From: an uncultured Eubacteriales bacterium
Lineage (GTDB): Bacteria > Bacillota > Clostridia > Oscillospirales > CAG-272
DNA: 46,685 nucleotides
Direction: 5' to 3'
Assembly: GCA_934401725.1 (NCBI GenBank)
Contig: CAKRSS010000010.1
Span: 1 to 46,685, forward strand
Positions 8,414 to 16,445 of this stretch are shown piece after piece. Both the position numbers and the translations under genes were made by a program. The notes under the pieces are model-generated. The model did no database searches and was not told the origin of the DNA. It saw nothing but the letters and a program-made list of their open reading frames with translations. The stretch's first letter is position 1; each line of letters begins with the position of its first letter.

Positions 8414-8442
8414 TTGACAGGCTATGCAGAATATGATATTAT
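8414..8442 (+). promoter_or_regulatory. Promoter 1 of the 31-kb cluster
   Basis: TTGACA (8414-8419), 17-bp spacer, TATTAT (8437-8442); an overlapping TATAAT at 8440-8445 would need a 20-bp spacer. It precedes the sigma-factor gene by about 40 bp. Confidence 0.75.
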
Positions 8443-8480
8443 AATCCTAATATGAGTATTTTGTAAGGGAGGACGCCGGA

Positions 8481-9311
8481 GTGAGGGCATTTTCTGACGA
8501 GGAATTCAATTGTATGGTGGAAGAGCTTCTATGCCGGGAGCCTGCCGCGTTTGACTGCCTGTGCAGCATTGCCTGCAAGACGCTGAGCAGCAGCGTGCGC
8601 CGTTGGTGCCGAACCGACAGCGCGCTTGCCGGCGGCGACTACGAGCAGGATATTATGCAGGAAATATATCTGCGCCTGATAAAGACCACGGTCAGCAGCT
8701 TTCTTTTGCGCGACGGCGTCGACGCGCCGCCGAACGCAAACCCGGACGGCTTCAGCAGTTGGATGTTCGCCGTGGCCAAAAACATCGCGCGGGACTATTC
8801 AAGGCGCGTCCGTCGCAGCCGCTTCCACACCGAGGAGGACGACACGGCGCTCGTCACGCTCGCCGACCCGCAGGACGCGGAGTGCGAGCGCGCGGGGCAT
8901 GTCAGCGAGCAGCTGGCGCGGGCGTTCTCGATAGTTCTGAACTCAGATGTGCAGGTCTACAAGGTGCTGACATGGCTGGCGCAGAGTCTGTTTCTTCTGC
9001 GGCTCGACGTGACGAGGATACAGTCAAACGAGAAGATAGTGAGCGAATTTTCCGACCGGACGCTGTTCGGTATGCGGGATATAGTCGTGTCCATGGCCGA
9101 GACGCTGCCGTGGCTGCGGCTGACCTCCGCACAGCGCGACAGAATCGACGCCGCTCTCTACGCGCCGCACCACAGCGGTCGGCTTGTGGGAGAGCTTACA
9201 TACAAAGAATTTTTCATGAGCAAGGGAGCAAAGGCGACTGTCAGCGATTGGGTAAACCGCATGGACAGTCTAATCAAAAGGGAGAGTAACAATGGAACAT
9301 TTAACAGTTGA
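8481..9311 (+). CDS. ECF-like RNA polymerase sigma factor
   Basis: The GTG start at 8481 has GGGAGG at 8468-8473. Residues about 50-115 carry sigma region 2: DYEQDIMQEIYLRLIK, then WMFAVAKNIARDYSRRVRR, the -10-recognition and core-binding helices. A looser helix-turn-helix (about 235-270, EFFMSKGAKATVSDWVNR) would be region 4. The 276-residue length exceeds the usual 160-200 of ECF factors because of a divergent 150-residue stretch between the regions. The gene overlaps the next by 20 bp, and that product looks like an anti-sigma factor. Target promoters are not evident, since the three cluster promoters look like sigma-A sites. Confidence 0.7.
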   Translation: MRAFSDEEFNCMVEELLCREPAAFDCLCSIACKTLSSSVRRWCRTDSALAGGDYEQDIMQEIYLRLIKTTVSSFLLRDGVDAPPNANPDGFSSWMFAVAKNIARDYSRRVRRSRFHTEEDDTALVTLADPQDAECERAGHVSEQLARAFSIVLNSDVQVYKVLTWLAQSLFLLRLDVTRIQSNEKIVSEFSDRTLFGMRDIVVSMAETLPWLRLTSAQRDRIDAALYAPHHSGRLVGELTYKEFFMSKGAKATVSDWVNRMDSLIKRESNNGTFNS

Positions 9312-9612
9312 CGAGCTGACGGACTTTGTGTCCATGAGCCGTATAGATTCCGACACACTCGCACTGGCGGCCCGCGTCAATACGCACATAAGAACCTGCC
9401 AGATGTGCCTGCGGCGCGTCCGCGCGTACCAAATGGTATACGACGAGCTGGCGTCAAAGACGAACAGCCGTCAGGAGCTGCGCGAGATGCTGATGAGGCG
9501 ATGTGAGGAGGAGGCTTCCGACGGGCTGTCCGGCGGAGCGTCCGGAGAGCAGGAGCGAGTTGACGCGCGCGGGGACATCGATAAGATGGCTGAAACGGAG
9601 CTTGATAAATAG
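9292..9612 (+). CDS. Putative zinc-type anti-sigma factor
   Basis: A 106-residue soluble protein whose ATG lies inside the end of the sigma gene, implying translational coupling. It carries H32-x3-C36-x2-C39 (THIRTCQMC), the HxxxCxxC motif of zinc-binding anti-sigma (ZAS) proteins that clamp ECF factors. There is no transmembrane segment, so any signal would be sensed in the cytoplasm, perhaps by redox change at the Cys pair or via the neighbouring cluster proteins. The C-terminal 40 residues are acidic and probably disordered. Assignment rests on motif plus position. Confidence 0.6.
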   Translation: MEHLTVDELTDFVSMSRIDSDTLALAARVNTHIRTCQMCLRRVRAYQMVYDELASKTNSRQELREMLMRRCEEEASDGLSGGASGEQERVDARGDIDKMAETELDK

Positions 9613-9663
9613 AGAATTATGGCCGCTTGTGCGGTAAAAATAAACAACGGAGGTATTTGCAAA

Positions 9664-10146
9664 ATGGCAGACGATAAAAGAACGGAACGCGCAAAGGCTT
9701 TGTTTTCAAAGCTCTGCGGGTTCTTCGACGAGAACAGCTGGCGCTACGAGTGCGACGACGAGGCACTGAGGCTCAACTGCAAGCTCCATGGCGACGACAT
9801 TCCTATGGACATCGACGTAATTATTGACGCGGACAGGGAGCTGGTCATACTGCTGTCGAACCTGCCCTTTACTATGCCGGAGGACAGGCGGCTGGATGGC
9901 GCAATTGCTGTCAGTGTGACAAACAATGCGCTGGTGGACGGCTGCTTCGACTACGACATCACCGACGGGCACCTGTTCTTCCGCATGACATGCAGCTATA
10001 TCGGGAGCGAGCTCGGTCGCGAGGTGCTCGAATATATGCTGGCCTGCGCCTGCATGACGATCGACGAGTACAACGACAAGCTGCTGATGCTGGCTAAGGG
10101 CGTGACCCCGATCAGCACCTACATAGCCGGGATGCTTACCGAATAA
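9664..10146 (+). CDS. YbjN-like protein, copy 1
   Basis: I use the ATG at 9664 (MADDKRTERA) with CGGAGG at 9649-9654; the upstream ATG at 9619 has no such site. The 160-residue protein has the alternating strand/helix pattern of YbjN-family domains, a fold related to type III secretion chaperones that often mediates protein-protein contacts: a helix-strand start (LFSKLCGFFDENSWRY), central beta sheet, then FDYDITDGHLFFRM and a final helix. It is paralogous to the next gene (shared ...DGxFDYDIxDG...FRMT, CACxxxDxYNDKLL). A chaperone or adaptor role for the cluster's proteins is plausible but unproven. Confidence 0.65.
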   Translation: MADDKRTERAKALFSKLCGFFDENSWRYECDDEALRLNCKLHGDDIPMDIDVIIDADRELVILLSNLPFTMPEDRRLDGAIAVSVTNNALVDGCFDYDITDGHLFFRMTCSYIGSELGREVLEYMLACACMTIDEYNDKLLMLAKGVTPISTYIAGMLTE

Positions 10147-10159
10147 GGAGGACGGAAAA

Positions 10160-10636
10160 ATGACAGAAGAGATCAAACACGCAGCGGCACTGAAGGTATA
10201 CGAGACACTTTGCTCCGCACTCGAGGCGAGAGAGTGGCATTTTGACAGGCACGATGATGACCTGGTGGTCAGCTTCTCCGTGCGCGGCGAGGATATTCCG
10301 ATGAGCTTTATCGTCATGGTGGACGAGGATCGTCAGCTGGTGCGGGTTTCCTCCCCGCTTCCGTTCAGGTTCGATGAGGAAAAGCGCATGGAGGGTGCAA
10401 TAGTCAGCTGTGTCGCCTCGTACGGCCTTGTCGACGGCAACTTCGATTACGATATCATGGACGGAAGCGTTTCGTTCAGAATGACCGCGTCCTTCCGCGG
10501 CAGCAATATCGCTGACGGACTGCTTCAGTACATGATTTCCTGCGCCTGCAGCGTTGTGGACAGGTACAACGATAAGCTGCTCGCAGTCAACAAAGGGCAT
10601 ATGTCCGTGTCTGAGTTCATTGCAGAGGAAGGCTAA
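10160..10636 (+). CDS. YbjN-like protein, copy 2
   Basis: A 158-residue paralogue of the preceding protein, 13 bp downstream with AAGGAGG at 10145-10151. Shared blocks include GEDIPM (GDDIPM in copy 1), VDGNFDYDIMDGSVSFRMTA and CSVVDRYNDKLL, all in the same order, so the two arose by duplication and may form a heterodimer. The final gene of the first transcription unit, it is followed 13 bp later by an intrinsic terminator. Confidence 0.65.
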   Translation: MTEEIKHAAALKVYETLCSALEAREWHFDRHDDDLVVSFSVRGEDIPMSFIVMVDEDRQLVRVSSPLPFRFDEEKRMEGAIVSCVASYGLVDGNFDYDIMDGSVSFRMTASFRGSNIADGLLQYMISCACSVVDRYNDKLLAVNKGHMSVSEFIAEEG

Positions 10637-10649
10637 AATAACAGTATGT

Positions 10650-10689
10650 GGCGCGTATTCCGGTCTTAGACGGGAATGCGCGCCTTTTT
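10650..10689 (+). terminator. Intrinsic terminator of the sigma/YbjN unit
   Basis: A 16-bp stem, 10650-10665 with 10669-10684 (one mismatch, one G-T), loop TTA, followed by TTTTT at 10685-10689. It ends the first unit of the cluster. Confidence 0.85.
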
Positions 10690-10769
10690 GTGCTCCGCCT
10701 GCCTCATTAAAGCACGGCGGTGATGTGTCGAAAAAAATACGGATTTTTTCCTTGCTGCCCAGTCGATTA

Positions 10770-10798
10770 TTGACAAAATAAGAATACTGAAGTATAAT
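10770..10798 (+). promoter_or_regulatory. Promoter 2: perfect consensus sigma-A promoter
   Basis: TTGACA (10770-10775), exactly 17 bp, TATAAT (10793-10798). It drives the Clp-FtsH fusion gene, whose ATG is 90 bp downstream. Confidence 0.9.
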
Positions 10799-10887
10799 AA
10801 GAACGAACGATTGCTTATTGTATTGCGGCTCAGCGACGGCTTCGCGTGCCGACTGTGAGAATAATTGCTTTTGGAGGGACATTTGAT

Positions 10888-13800
10888 ATGGCGGAACAGA
10901 AAAACAGTAAAATTCTTGACATCGTAATCAGGCACGCGCGCAGCGCCGGAGGCTCGGAAACGGCGGCGCTGACCATTGAGCGTTTTGTCTGGGCGGTGCT
11001 CGATATAGGATACTCTGCGGGCGGCAACGTGCCGGATGAGCTGTATACGCTCTCAAGGTCGATACCGGTGGCCGACGCGGATACGGCCATGACCCGGCTG
11101 CTTGAACATATAAAAGTGTCCGGCGCCACGGCGTTTATAGACGGGCTGATGATGCAGAAAATTATGATTATGGCGCGTCAGCGTACGCCGGACGGCGAGG
11201 CGCTTTCCGCGGTCACGGTCATGAACTGCATAATGGCGAACGGTATGACCGACGCCCTGCACGACGTCATGGCCCCGGATTCCCTTATCCCGCCCGCGGC
11301 AGGAGGCAACGCACGCCGCGAAGAGAAGCTTTTCGACGAATGCTATCAGGATGACCTGCACCGCGCCGAGAAGGCGCTCGAGAAGCAGGAACTTGAGAAA
11401 AATCCCAAGCTGCGCATCTCAAGGCTTATTGAGCGCGTCAAAAACGCGCAGCGCGAGCTGCTCGACCGGGTTTACGGTCAGGATAAGGCGGTCAACGTCT
11501 TCACCGAGGGGTATTTTCAGGCCGAAATGCTGGCAATGACCGACCCCACTCGCAAGCGTCCGCGCGCTACGTTCCTTTTCGCAGGCCCTCCCGGCGTGGG
11601 AAAGACGCTGCTCGCGGAAACGGCTGCCAAAATACTCGGCCTGCCCTTCATGCGCTTTGATATGAGCGAATATTCCGATAAGGAGGCCTGCTTCGAGTTC
11701 AGCGGCTCGGACAACGTCTATAAAAACGCCAAAGCAGGCAACGTTACCGGCTTTGTCGCCGAGCATCCGGAGTGCGTGCTGCTTTTCGACGAGATTGAGA
11801 AGGCGCACCTCAACGTCATACATCTGTTTCTGCAGATACTCGACGCCGGTCGCCTGCGCGACAGCTATACAGACCACGAGGTCAGCTTCTCGGATACGAT
11901 ACTGATATTTACGACCAACGCCGGCCGTCAGCTGTATGACGCTCCCGGCTCGGGCGACTTCTCCGGACTCAGCCGCAAGGTCATTCTCAAGGCGCTCCAG
12001 CGCGACGTCGACCCGACCACGGGAAGCCCCTACTTCCCCGGCGCGATATGCTCGCGCTTTGCGTCCGGAAACGTTGTTATGTTCAACAGCATCGCGGCGC
12101 ATGACCTGCGCAGCATAGCCCGCCGGGCCGTGCTGCGGCGCGTCAGGGCGTTTACCGGGAAAACGGGGATAGAGGTCGACATAGACGAGCGTGTATACAC
12201 CGCGCTGCTGTTCGCCGAGGGCGGCTCTGCAGACGCGAGAACCGTCCGCAGCCGCGCCGAAAGTTTTTTCGACGGCGAGCTGTTCGAGCTGTTCCGCCTC
12301 ATTGCGTCCGACAAGGTCAGCACGGGGCTTGAAGAGCTCGAGCGGATAAATATAGACGTCCGCCTGCCGGAGGACGCCGGAATTGTGGCGCTGTTTGAGC
12401 GTACCGTACGCCCGGAGGTGCTGCTGCTTGCCTCAAAGGAGACCGCCGACGTCTGCCGCAACTGCGCACCCGAGGCGGATATTTACGACGCACAGTCGGT
12501 TGAGCAGGCAAAGTTGTTGCTGCTCAAAAATGACATATACACCATAGTGATTGACCCTTCGTTTGGTCAGCGCGACTCACACGGCTACCTCAATCTTGAG
12601 GACGCCGACTCTGTCGCACGTGATTTCTTTCTCTTCGCGCGCGCGACATATGAGGAAACGCCGGTTTACATACTCCAGCGCGAAGGCGTCAGCATAAACG
12701 ACGAGGAAAAGGTTTCGTTTTTCGGCAGCGGCGTGCGCGGCATAATAACGCTTGACCGCGACACCATTGCACAGCAGCTCCGCGACGTCTGTCGGAATCT
12801 CCACTGGCAGCGGAGCATGATAGATATAGCCAAGGCGAACAAGGTCGTCAATTTCGGTTCGTCGCAGACCGTGTCCGCCGACGGAAAGCTCGCCGGAATA
12901 CAGCTGTTCGATTTCAGAATGGCGTTGGCCGTCGAGGCGGAGGACTCGGAGCATATTGCGAGCGGTTCTGTGCGCACGGACGTGCGATTCGAAAACGTTA
13001 TAGGCGCGGACGACGCCAAGCGCGAGCTTAAATATTTCGTCGAGTTTCTGAAGGATCCCCGGCATTACCTCGGCAGGGGAATGCGCGCACCGCGCGGAGT
13101 CCTGCTTTACGGCCCTCCCGGTACGGGCAAGACCATGCTCGCGCGCGCAATGGCAAATGAGGCCGGTGTGACATTTATATCAGCGGAGGGCAACCAATTT
13201 CTGAAGAAATACGTCGGCGAGGGCCCGGAAAAGATTCATGAGCTGTTCCGCACCGCGCGCAAATATGCGCCGTCGGTGGTCTTTATAGACGAGATAGACG
13301 CCATCGCCAAGGAACGCCGCGGCGGGGAGAATTCCTCTGCCGCCGAGCAGACGCTGACCGCGCTGCTCACCGAGATGGACGGCTTCCGCAGCGACGTGAC
13401 AAAGCCGGTGTTTGTGCTTGCGGCGACAAATTTTGAGGTCGAGCAGGGAAGCGGGCGCAGTCTCGACGCAGCGCTGCTGCGCAGATTTGACCGCAGAATA
13501 TACATCGATCTGCCCGACCGTGACGACAGAATGAAATACATGCGTCAGTCGCTCGGGAGCAACGCGCTGTTTGACGTGAGCGCGGACAAGCTCGAAAATC
13601 TGGCCATGCGCTCTGCCGGTATGAGTCTGGCCGACCTCGAATCGGTGTTCGACCTTGCGCTGCGCTCCATGGTCCGAGACGGCGGCGAGCGCGTCGCGGA
13701 CGAGGCGCTCGAGGAGGCCTTTGAGACCTTCAACAACGGCGAGCGCAAAATGTGGGATGTCTCGCAGCTTGAGCGTGTCGCAAGACACGAGGCCGGGCAC

Positions 13801-14316
13801 GCCTTCCTCTGCTGGCACGGCGGCAGCACGCCGTCGTATGTCACCGTGGTGGCGCGCGCCGACCACGGCGGATATATGCAGAACTCCGATCACGACGGAA
13901 AGAACATATACACCCGCCGCGAAATGCTCTCGATGATACGCACCGACCTCGGCGGCCGCGCGGCGGAGATCGCGTACTACGGCCCGGAGGATGGTATATC
14001 CACGGGGGCCTCGGGAGACCTCCGGCTGGCGACCGCCCACGCGCGGCAGATGCTCTGCTCCTACGGAATGGACGATGATTTCGGCCTTTCGGTGATTACG
14101 CCGCAGGGCATGAGCGAGGGCGTGCTCTCGTCGGACGTCCGCGATGCCGTCAACAGACTGCTCGCCGAGCAGCTGAGCCGCGCGGTTGACATCGTCACGG
14201 CAAACCGGGATGTGATGGATATTCTGTCCGCGGCGCTGCTGGAGCGCAACCATATGTCGGGCGTCGAGTTCGACGAGCTGCTTATGCCCTACGCAGGCCG
14301 TCGCGGTGTGAACTGA
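10888..14316 (+). CDS. Clp-type AAA+ / receiver-like / FtsH protease fusion
   Basis: The ATG at 10888 (MAEQKNSK) has TTGGAGGG at 10871-10878. One 1142-residue chain contains: an N-terminal helical part (1-140); a ClpA/B-type AAA+ module with Walker A GPPGVGKT (233-240) and Walker B LLFDEIEK (298-305); a CheY/receiver-like alpha-beta region (about 508-640) with D556 at the phosphoacceptor position; an FtsH-type AAA+ module with GPPGTGKT (742-749) and FIDEID (799-804); and an M41 metalloprotease with H967-E-A-G-H971 and a downstream GASGD motif (D1044, third zinc ligand). All protease residues are present, so ATP-driven proteolysis is likely. Unlike normal FtsH it has no N-terminal membrane helices. 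No stop or frameshift separates the parts. Confidence 0.85.
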   Translation: MAEQKNSKILDIVIRHARSAGGSETAALTIERFVWAVLDIGYSAGGNVPDELYTLSRSIPVADADTAMTRLLEHIKVSGATAFIDGLMMQKIMIMARQRTPDGEALSAVTVMNCIMANGMTDALHDVMAPDSLIPPAAGGNARREEKLFDECYQDDLHRAEKALEKQELEKNPKLRISRLIERVKNAQRELLDRVYGQDKAVNVFTEGYFQAEMLAMTDPTRKRPRATFLFAGPPGVGKTLLAETAAKILGLPFMRFDMSEYSDKEACFEFSGSDNVYKNAKAGNVTGFVAEHPECVLLFDEIEKAHLNVIHLFLQILDAGRLRDSYTDHEVSFSDTILIFTTNAGRQLYDAPGSGDFSGLSRKVILKALQRDVDPTTGSPYFPGAICSRFASGNVVMFNSIAAHDLRSIARRAVLRRVRAFTGKTGIEVDIDERVYTALLFAEGGSADARTVRSRAESFFDGELFELFRLIASDKVSTGLEELERINIDVRLPEDAGIVALFERTVRPEVLLLASKETADVCRNCAPEADIYDAQSVEQAKLLLLKNDIYTIVIDPSFGQRDSHGYLNLEDADSVARDFFLFARATYEETPVYILQREGVSINDEEKVSFFGSGVRGIITLDRDTIAQQLRDVCRNLHWQRSMIDIAKANKVVNFGSSQTVSADGKLAGIQLFDFRMALAVEAEDSEHIASGSVRTDVRFENVIGADDAKRELKYFVEFLKDPRHYLGRGMRAPRGVLLYGPPGTGKTMLARAMANEAGVTFISAEGNQFLKKYVGEGPEKIHELFRTARKYAPSVVFIDEIDAIAKERRGGENSSAAEQTLTALLTEMDGFRSDVTKPVFVLAATNFEVEQGSGRSLDAALLRRFDRRIYIDLPDRDDRMKYMRQSLGSNALFDVSADKLENLAMRSAGMSLADLESVFDLALRSMVRDGGERVADEALEEAFETFNNGERKMWDVSQLERVARHEAGHAFLCWHGGSTPSYVTVVARADHGGYMQNSDHDGKNIYTRREMLSMIRTDLGGRAAEIAYYGPEDGISTGASGDLRLATAHARQMLCSYGMDDDFGLSVITPQGMSEGVLSSDVRDAVNRLLAEQLSRAVDIVTANRDVMDILSAALLERNHMSGVEFDELLMPYAGRRGVN

Positions 14317-14556
14317 ATTTTGTCGGAAAAGCCCTTTTTGACGCGCGACCGTGCGAAAAACAGCGACGCGCGCAGTTATACAGGACGTAAAGAGAAACGA
14401 CCGGGGAGGCTGAGGACAAAAAGCCCCGCGGCGCAAGCAATTTTCCAATATGAACGCAGTGTGATTCGGCGTACACACTGCCGTCACCGACAGTTGAGAG
14501 TTTTGGTCAAACTCATGCGAAACAAGTCGAAATTTTTATAAATGTCGCACAAAGGG

Positions 14557-14585
14557 TTGACAAAACGAGCCAAATGTAATAGAAT
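14557..14585 (+). promoter_or_regulatory. Promoter 3 of the cluster (long operon)
   Basis: TTGACA (14557-14562), 17-bp spacer, TAGAAT (14580-14585). It is the only clear promoter before the genes from 14783 to 39271. Like promoter 2 it begins TTGACAAAA. Confidence 0.8.
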
Positions 14586-14682
14586 GAAATAAAATGACGC
14601 AAATTGTTTGTGCCGCCGCCTTTTAAGCAATCAAAACCTTCTCGGAAAAAGCGCAGGACTGTCCCAGATAAAATTATATGAC

Positions 14683-14727
14683 GGTGCCGCGTTCAGATAT
14701 TGTCTCTGGCGCGGCACCTTTGATTTT
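14683..14727 (+). terminator. Leader terminator (possible attenuator)
   Basis: GGTGCCGCG (14683-14691) pairs with CGCGGCACC (14710-14718), followed by TTTGATTTTT. It lies about 90 nt after the predicted transcription start and 56 nt before the TIR-LRR start codon, so RNA polymerase must read through it to transcribe the long operon. GTGCCGC recurs upstream at 14610-14616 and could pair with the same 3' arm, giving an alternative fold. Confidence 0.65.
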
Positions 14728-14782
14728 TATGCAGTCTGTTACATCGTCTCAAAATAATTTCAGATACAGGAGGGCATGCAAA

Positions 14783-16444
14783 ATGACATCCCAGACAAAT
14801 AACGAAGCAAAAGCAGGAACCGCTGCCGCAGTACCGGCGGCCTACAGCCAGATGAGAACAAAATTCGAGGCCTACACGGGCGATGAGCCCTACCTGTTTG
14901 TAAGCTATTCACACAAGGACACCGCCGCGGTGTACCCTATTCTTGATGCCCTCTATGACCGCAAATACAGAATCTGGTACGACGAGTCGTGCGAGAACGG
15001 GAACGATTTCCGCGACGAATTGCGCCACCGTATCGAAAAATCCGAGGCAGTGCTGCTGTTCGTTTCGGGCAATTCCATGACATCGCCCTTCTGCGGCATG
15101 GAGATAATAGTCGCGCGTGAGAACAACAAGCGGCTCTATCCCATTTTCCTCGACAATGTTGAGGTGCCGCCGGCATTCGCCATTCTGCTCTCGAACACGC
15201 ACCACGGCACGGTTGACGACGTGGACAGACTTATTCGCGCGCTCGTGCGCGACCTGCCCGCAGTCGCCATGGACCGTCTGACCATCGGCGACGGCGAGCT
15301 CAAGAAGTGCGAGGACAACGGTCAGAGTATTACCGTCGACGACGGCGTGCGCGTCATATGCGCCGACGCCTTCAAGGACCGCAAGGCGCTGCACACCATC
15401 ATTCTTCCCGAAACGCTCGAGACCATCGGCGACGAGAGTTTCCGCGGATGCAGCAACCTCGAGGAGATGGATATTCCCGAGAGAACCGTCCGTCTGGGCT
15501 CGAGTGCCTTCCGCGACTGCATCCGCATGAAAAAGCTGGTGCTGCGTAACAGCTGCATCAAGATCGGCGAGCGCGCATTTGAAAACTGCGCGTCGCTCAC
15601 GGATGTCACGCTTCCTGACGGACTGACCGAAATATACGGTGGCGTTTTCAACAGCTGCCGCAGTCTCGCCCATATTGACCTGCCGGGCAAGCTGACCATA
15701 CTCGGAGAGAGCGCGTTTTCGGATTGCGTGAGCCTTGAGAAGGCGGATATTCCCGAGACCGTCGTCAAAATCGACGATCTGACCTTCAACGGCTGTACAA
15801 GCCTTTCCGAGATAGTTCTGCACGAGGGAATGCGCAAGATAGGCAAGGGCGCGTTCAAAAACTGCCGTGCACTCAAAAAGATGGAGATTCCCTCCACGGT
15901 CTCCTGCATAAGCGATGCACCCTTCCGCGGCTGCGAGTCGCTCAAATCCATACATGTGGCGCCCAAGAACCGGTTTTACAAGTCTGAGCCCAACAAGCGC
16001 GAGGGCAACGACCACGTGCTTTTCAATAAAAACAAATCGGTGATAATTGCCTACCCTGCAAGTAGCCGCGAGGTTCAGTACGACATTCCCGACAGCGTGA
16101 CCGTTATCAGCGACTGGGCCTTCTGCGAGTGCAAAAAGCTCAACCGCATCACTATTCCCGACAGTGTCTGCGCGGTCGGCGAGGGCGCGTTCTGCAACTG
16201 CGCGCTGCTTGATGAGGTTGAGATACCCGACAGCGTCGGAAAAATCGACGACTGCGCCTTCCGCGGCTGTGTAAGCCTTGAGAAGGTGGTCATTCCGTCC
16301 TCGGTCAAAGATCTCGGCTGGGGCATATTCGACGGATGCGAGTCCAGGGTGACGGTCTACTGCGACGAAGGCTCGGAAATTTCCGAATACTGCCGCCGCT
16401 GCGGTATAAAGCAAGCCCGCATGTCCGATAAGGAGAGCAACTGA
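14783..16444 (+). CDS. TIR domain - leucine-rich repeat protein
   Basis: The start at 14783 (MTSQTNNEAK) follows AGGAGGG at 14769-14775; an in-frame ATG at 14678 sits inside the leader terminator and lacks a ribosome site. Of 553 residues, about 35-155 form a TIR domain: YLFVSYSHKD, IWYDESCENG (BB loop), AVLLFVSGNSM, then SPFCGMEI with E107 at the position of the catalytic Glu of NAD-cleaving TIRs. Residues 165-535 are BspA-type (LRR_5) leucine-rich repeats, each about 23 residues with pattern A-F-x-x-C-x-x-L-x-x-I-x-I-P. The layout is that of a ligand-sensing TIR effector. It is the first gene of the long operon, one base from the permease gene. Confidence 0.85.
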   Translation: MTSQTNNEAKAGTAAAVPAAYSQMRTKFEAYTGDEPYLFVSYSHKDTAAVYPILDALYDRKYRIWYDESCENGNDFRDELRHRIEKSEAVLLFVSGNSMTSPFCGMEIIVARENNKRLYPIFLDNVEVPPAFAILLSNTHHGTVDDVDRLIRALVRDLPAVAMDRLTIGDGELKKCEDNGQSITVDDGVRVICADAFKDRKALHTIILPETLETIGDESFRGCSNLEEMDIPERTVRLGSSAFRDCIRMKKLVLRNSCIKIGERAFENCASLTDVTLPDGLTEIYGGVFNSCRSLAHIDLPGKLTILGESAFSDCVSLEKADIPETVVKIDDLTFNGCTSLSEIVLHEGMRKIGKGAFKNCRALKKMEIPSTVSCISDAPFRGCESLKSIHVAPKNRFYKSEPNKREGNDHVLFNKNKSVIIAYPASSREVQYDIPDSVTVISDWAFCECKKLNRITIPDSVCAVGEGAFCNCALLDEVEIPDSVGKIDDCAFRGCVSLEKVVIPSSVKDLGWGIFDGCESRVTVYCDEGSEISEYCRRCGIKQARMSDKESN

Positions 16445-16445
16445 C

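Larger units (their letters stand above)
14317..14782 (+). other. Intergenic region with regulated leader
   Basis: This 466-bp gap has no gene. From 14317 to 14556 I see only scattered short hairpin potential. From 14557 it holds promoter 3, a transcribed leader and an internal terminator before the TIR-LRR gene. Confidence 0.6.

Noticed and set aside
10888..14316. Clp-FtsH as two adjacent genes joined by a sequencing error
   Set aside because: The frame is continuous, the linker has a coherent receiver-like fold pattern, and there is no stop, internal ribosome site or shift near the joint.
13180..14487. 435-codon minus-strand open frame
   Set aside because: Opposite the FtsH protease part, where the plus-strand HEAGH and Walker motifs show which strand is real.
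14592..14727. Known riboswitch class in the leader
   Set aside because: I compared it by eye with common classes (c-di-GMP, guanidine, ZTP) and found no conserved core; only the terminator is supported.
14678..14782. N-terminal extension of the TIR-LRR protein from ATG 14678
   Set aside because: It would run through the leader terminator and has no ribosome site; AGGAGGG precedes 14783 instead.
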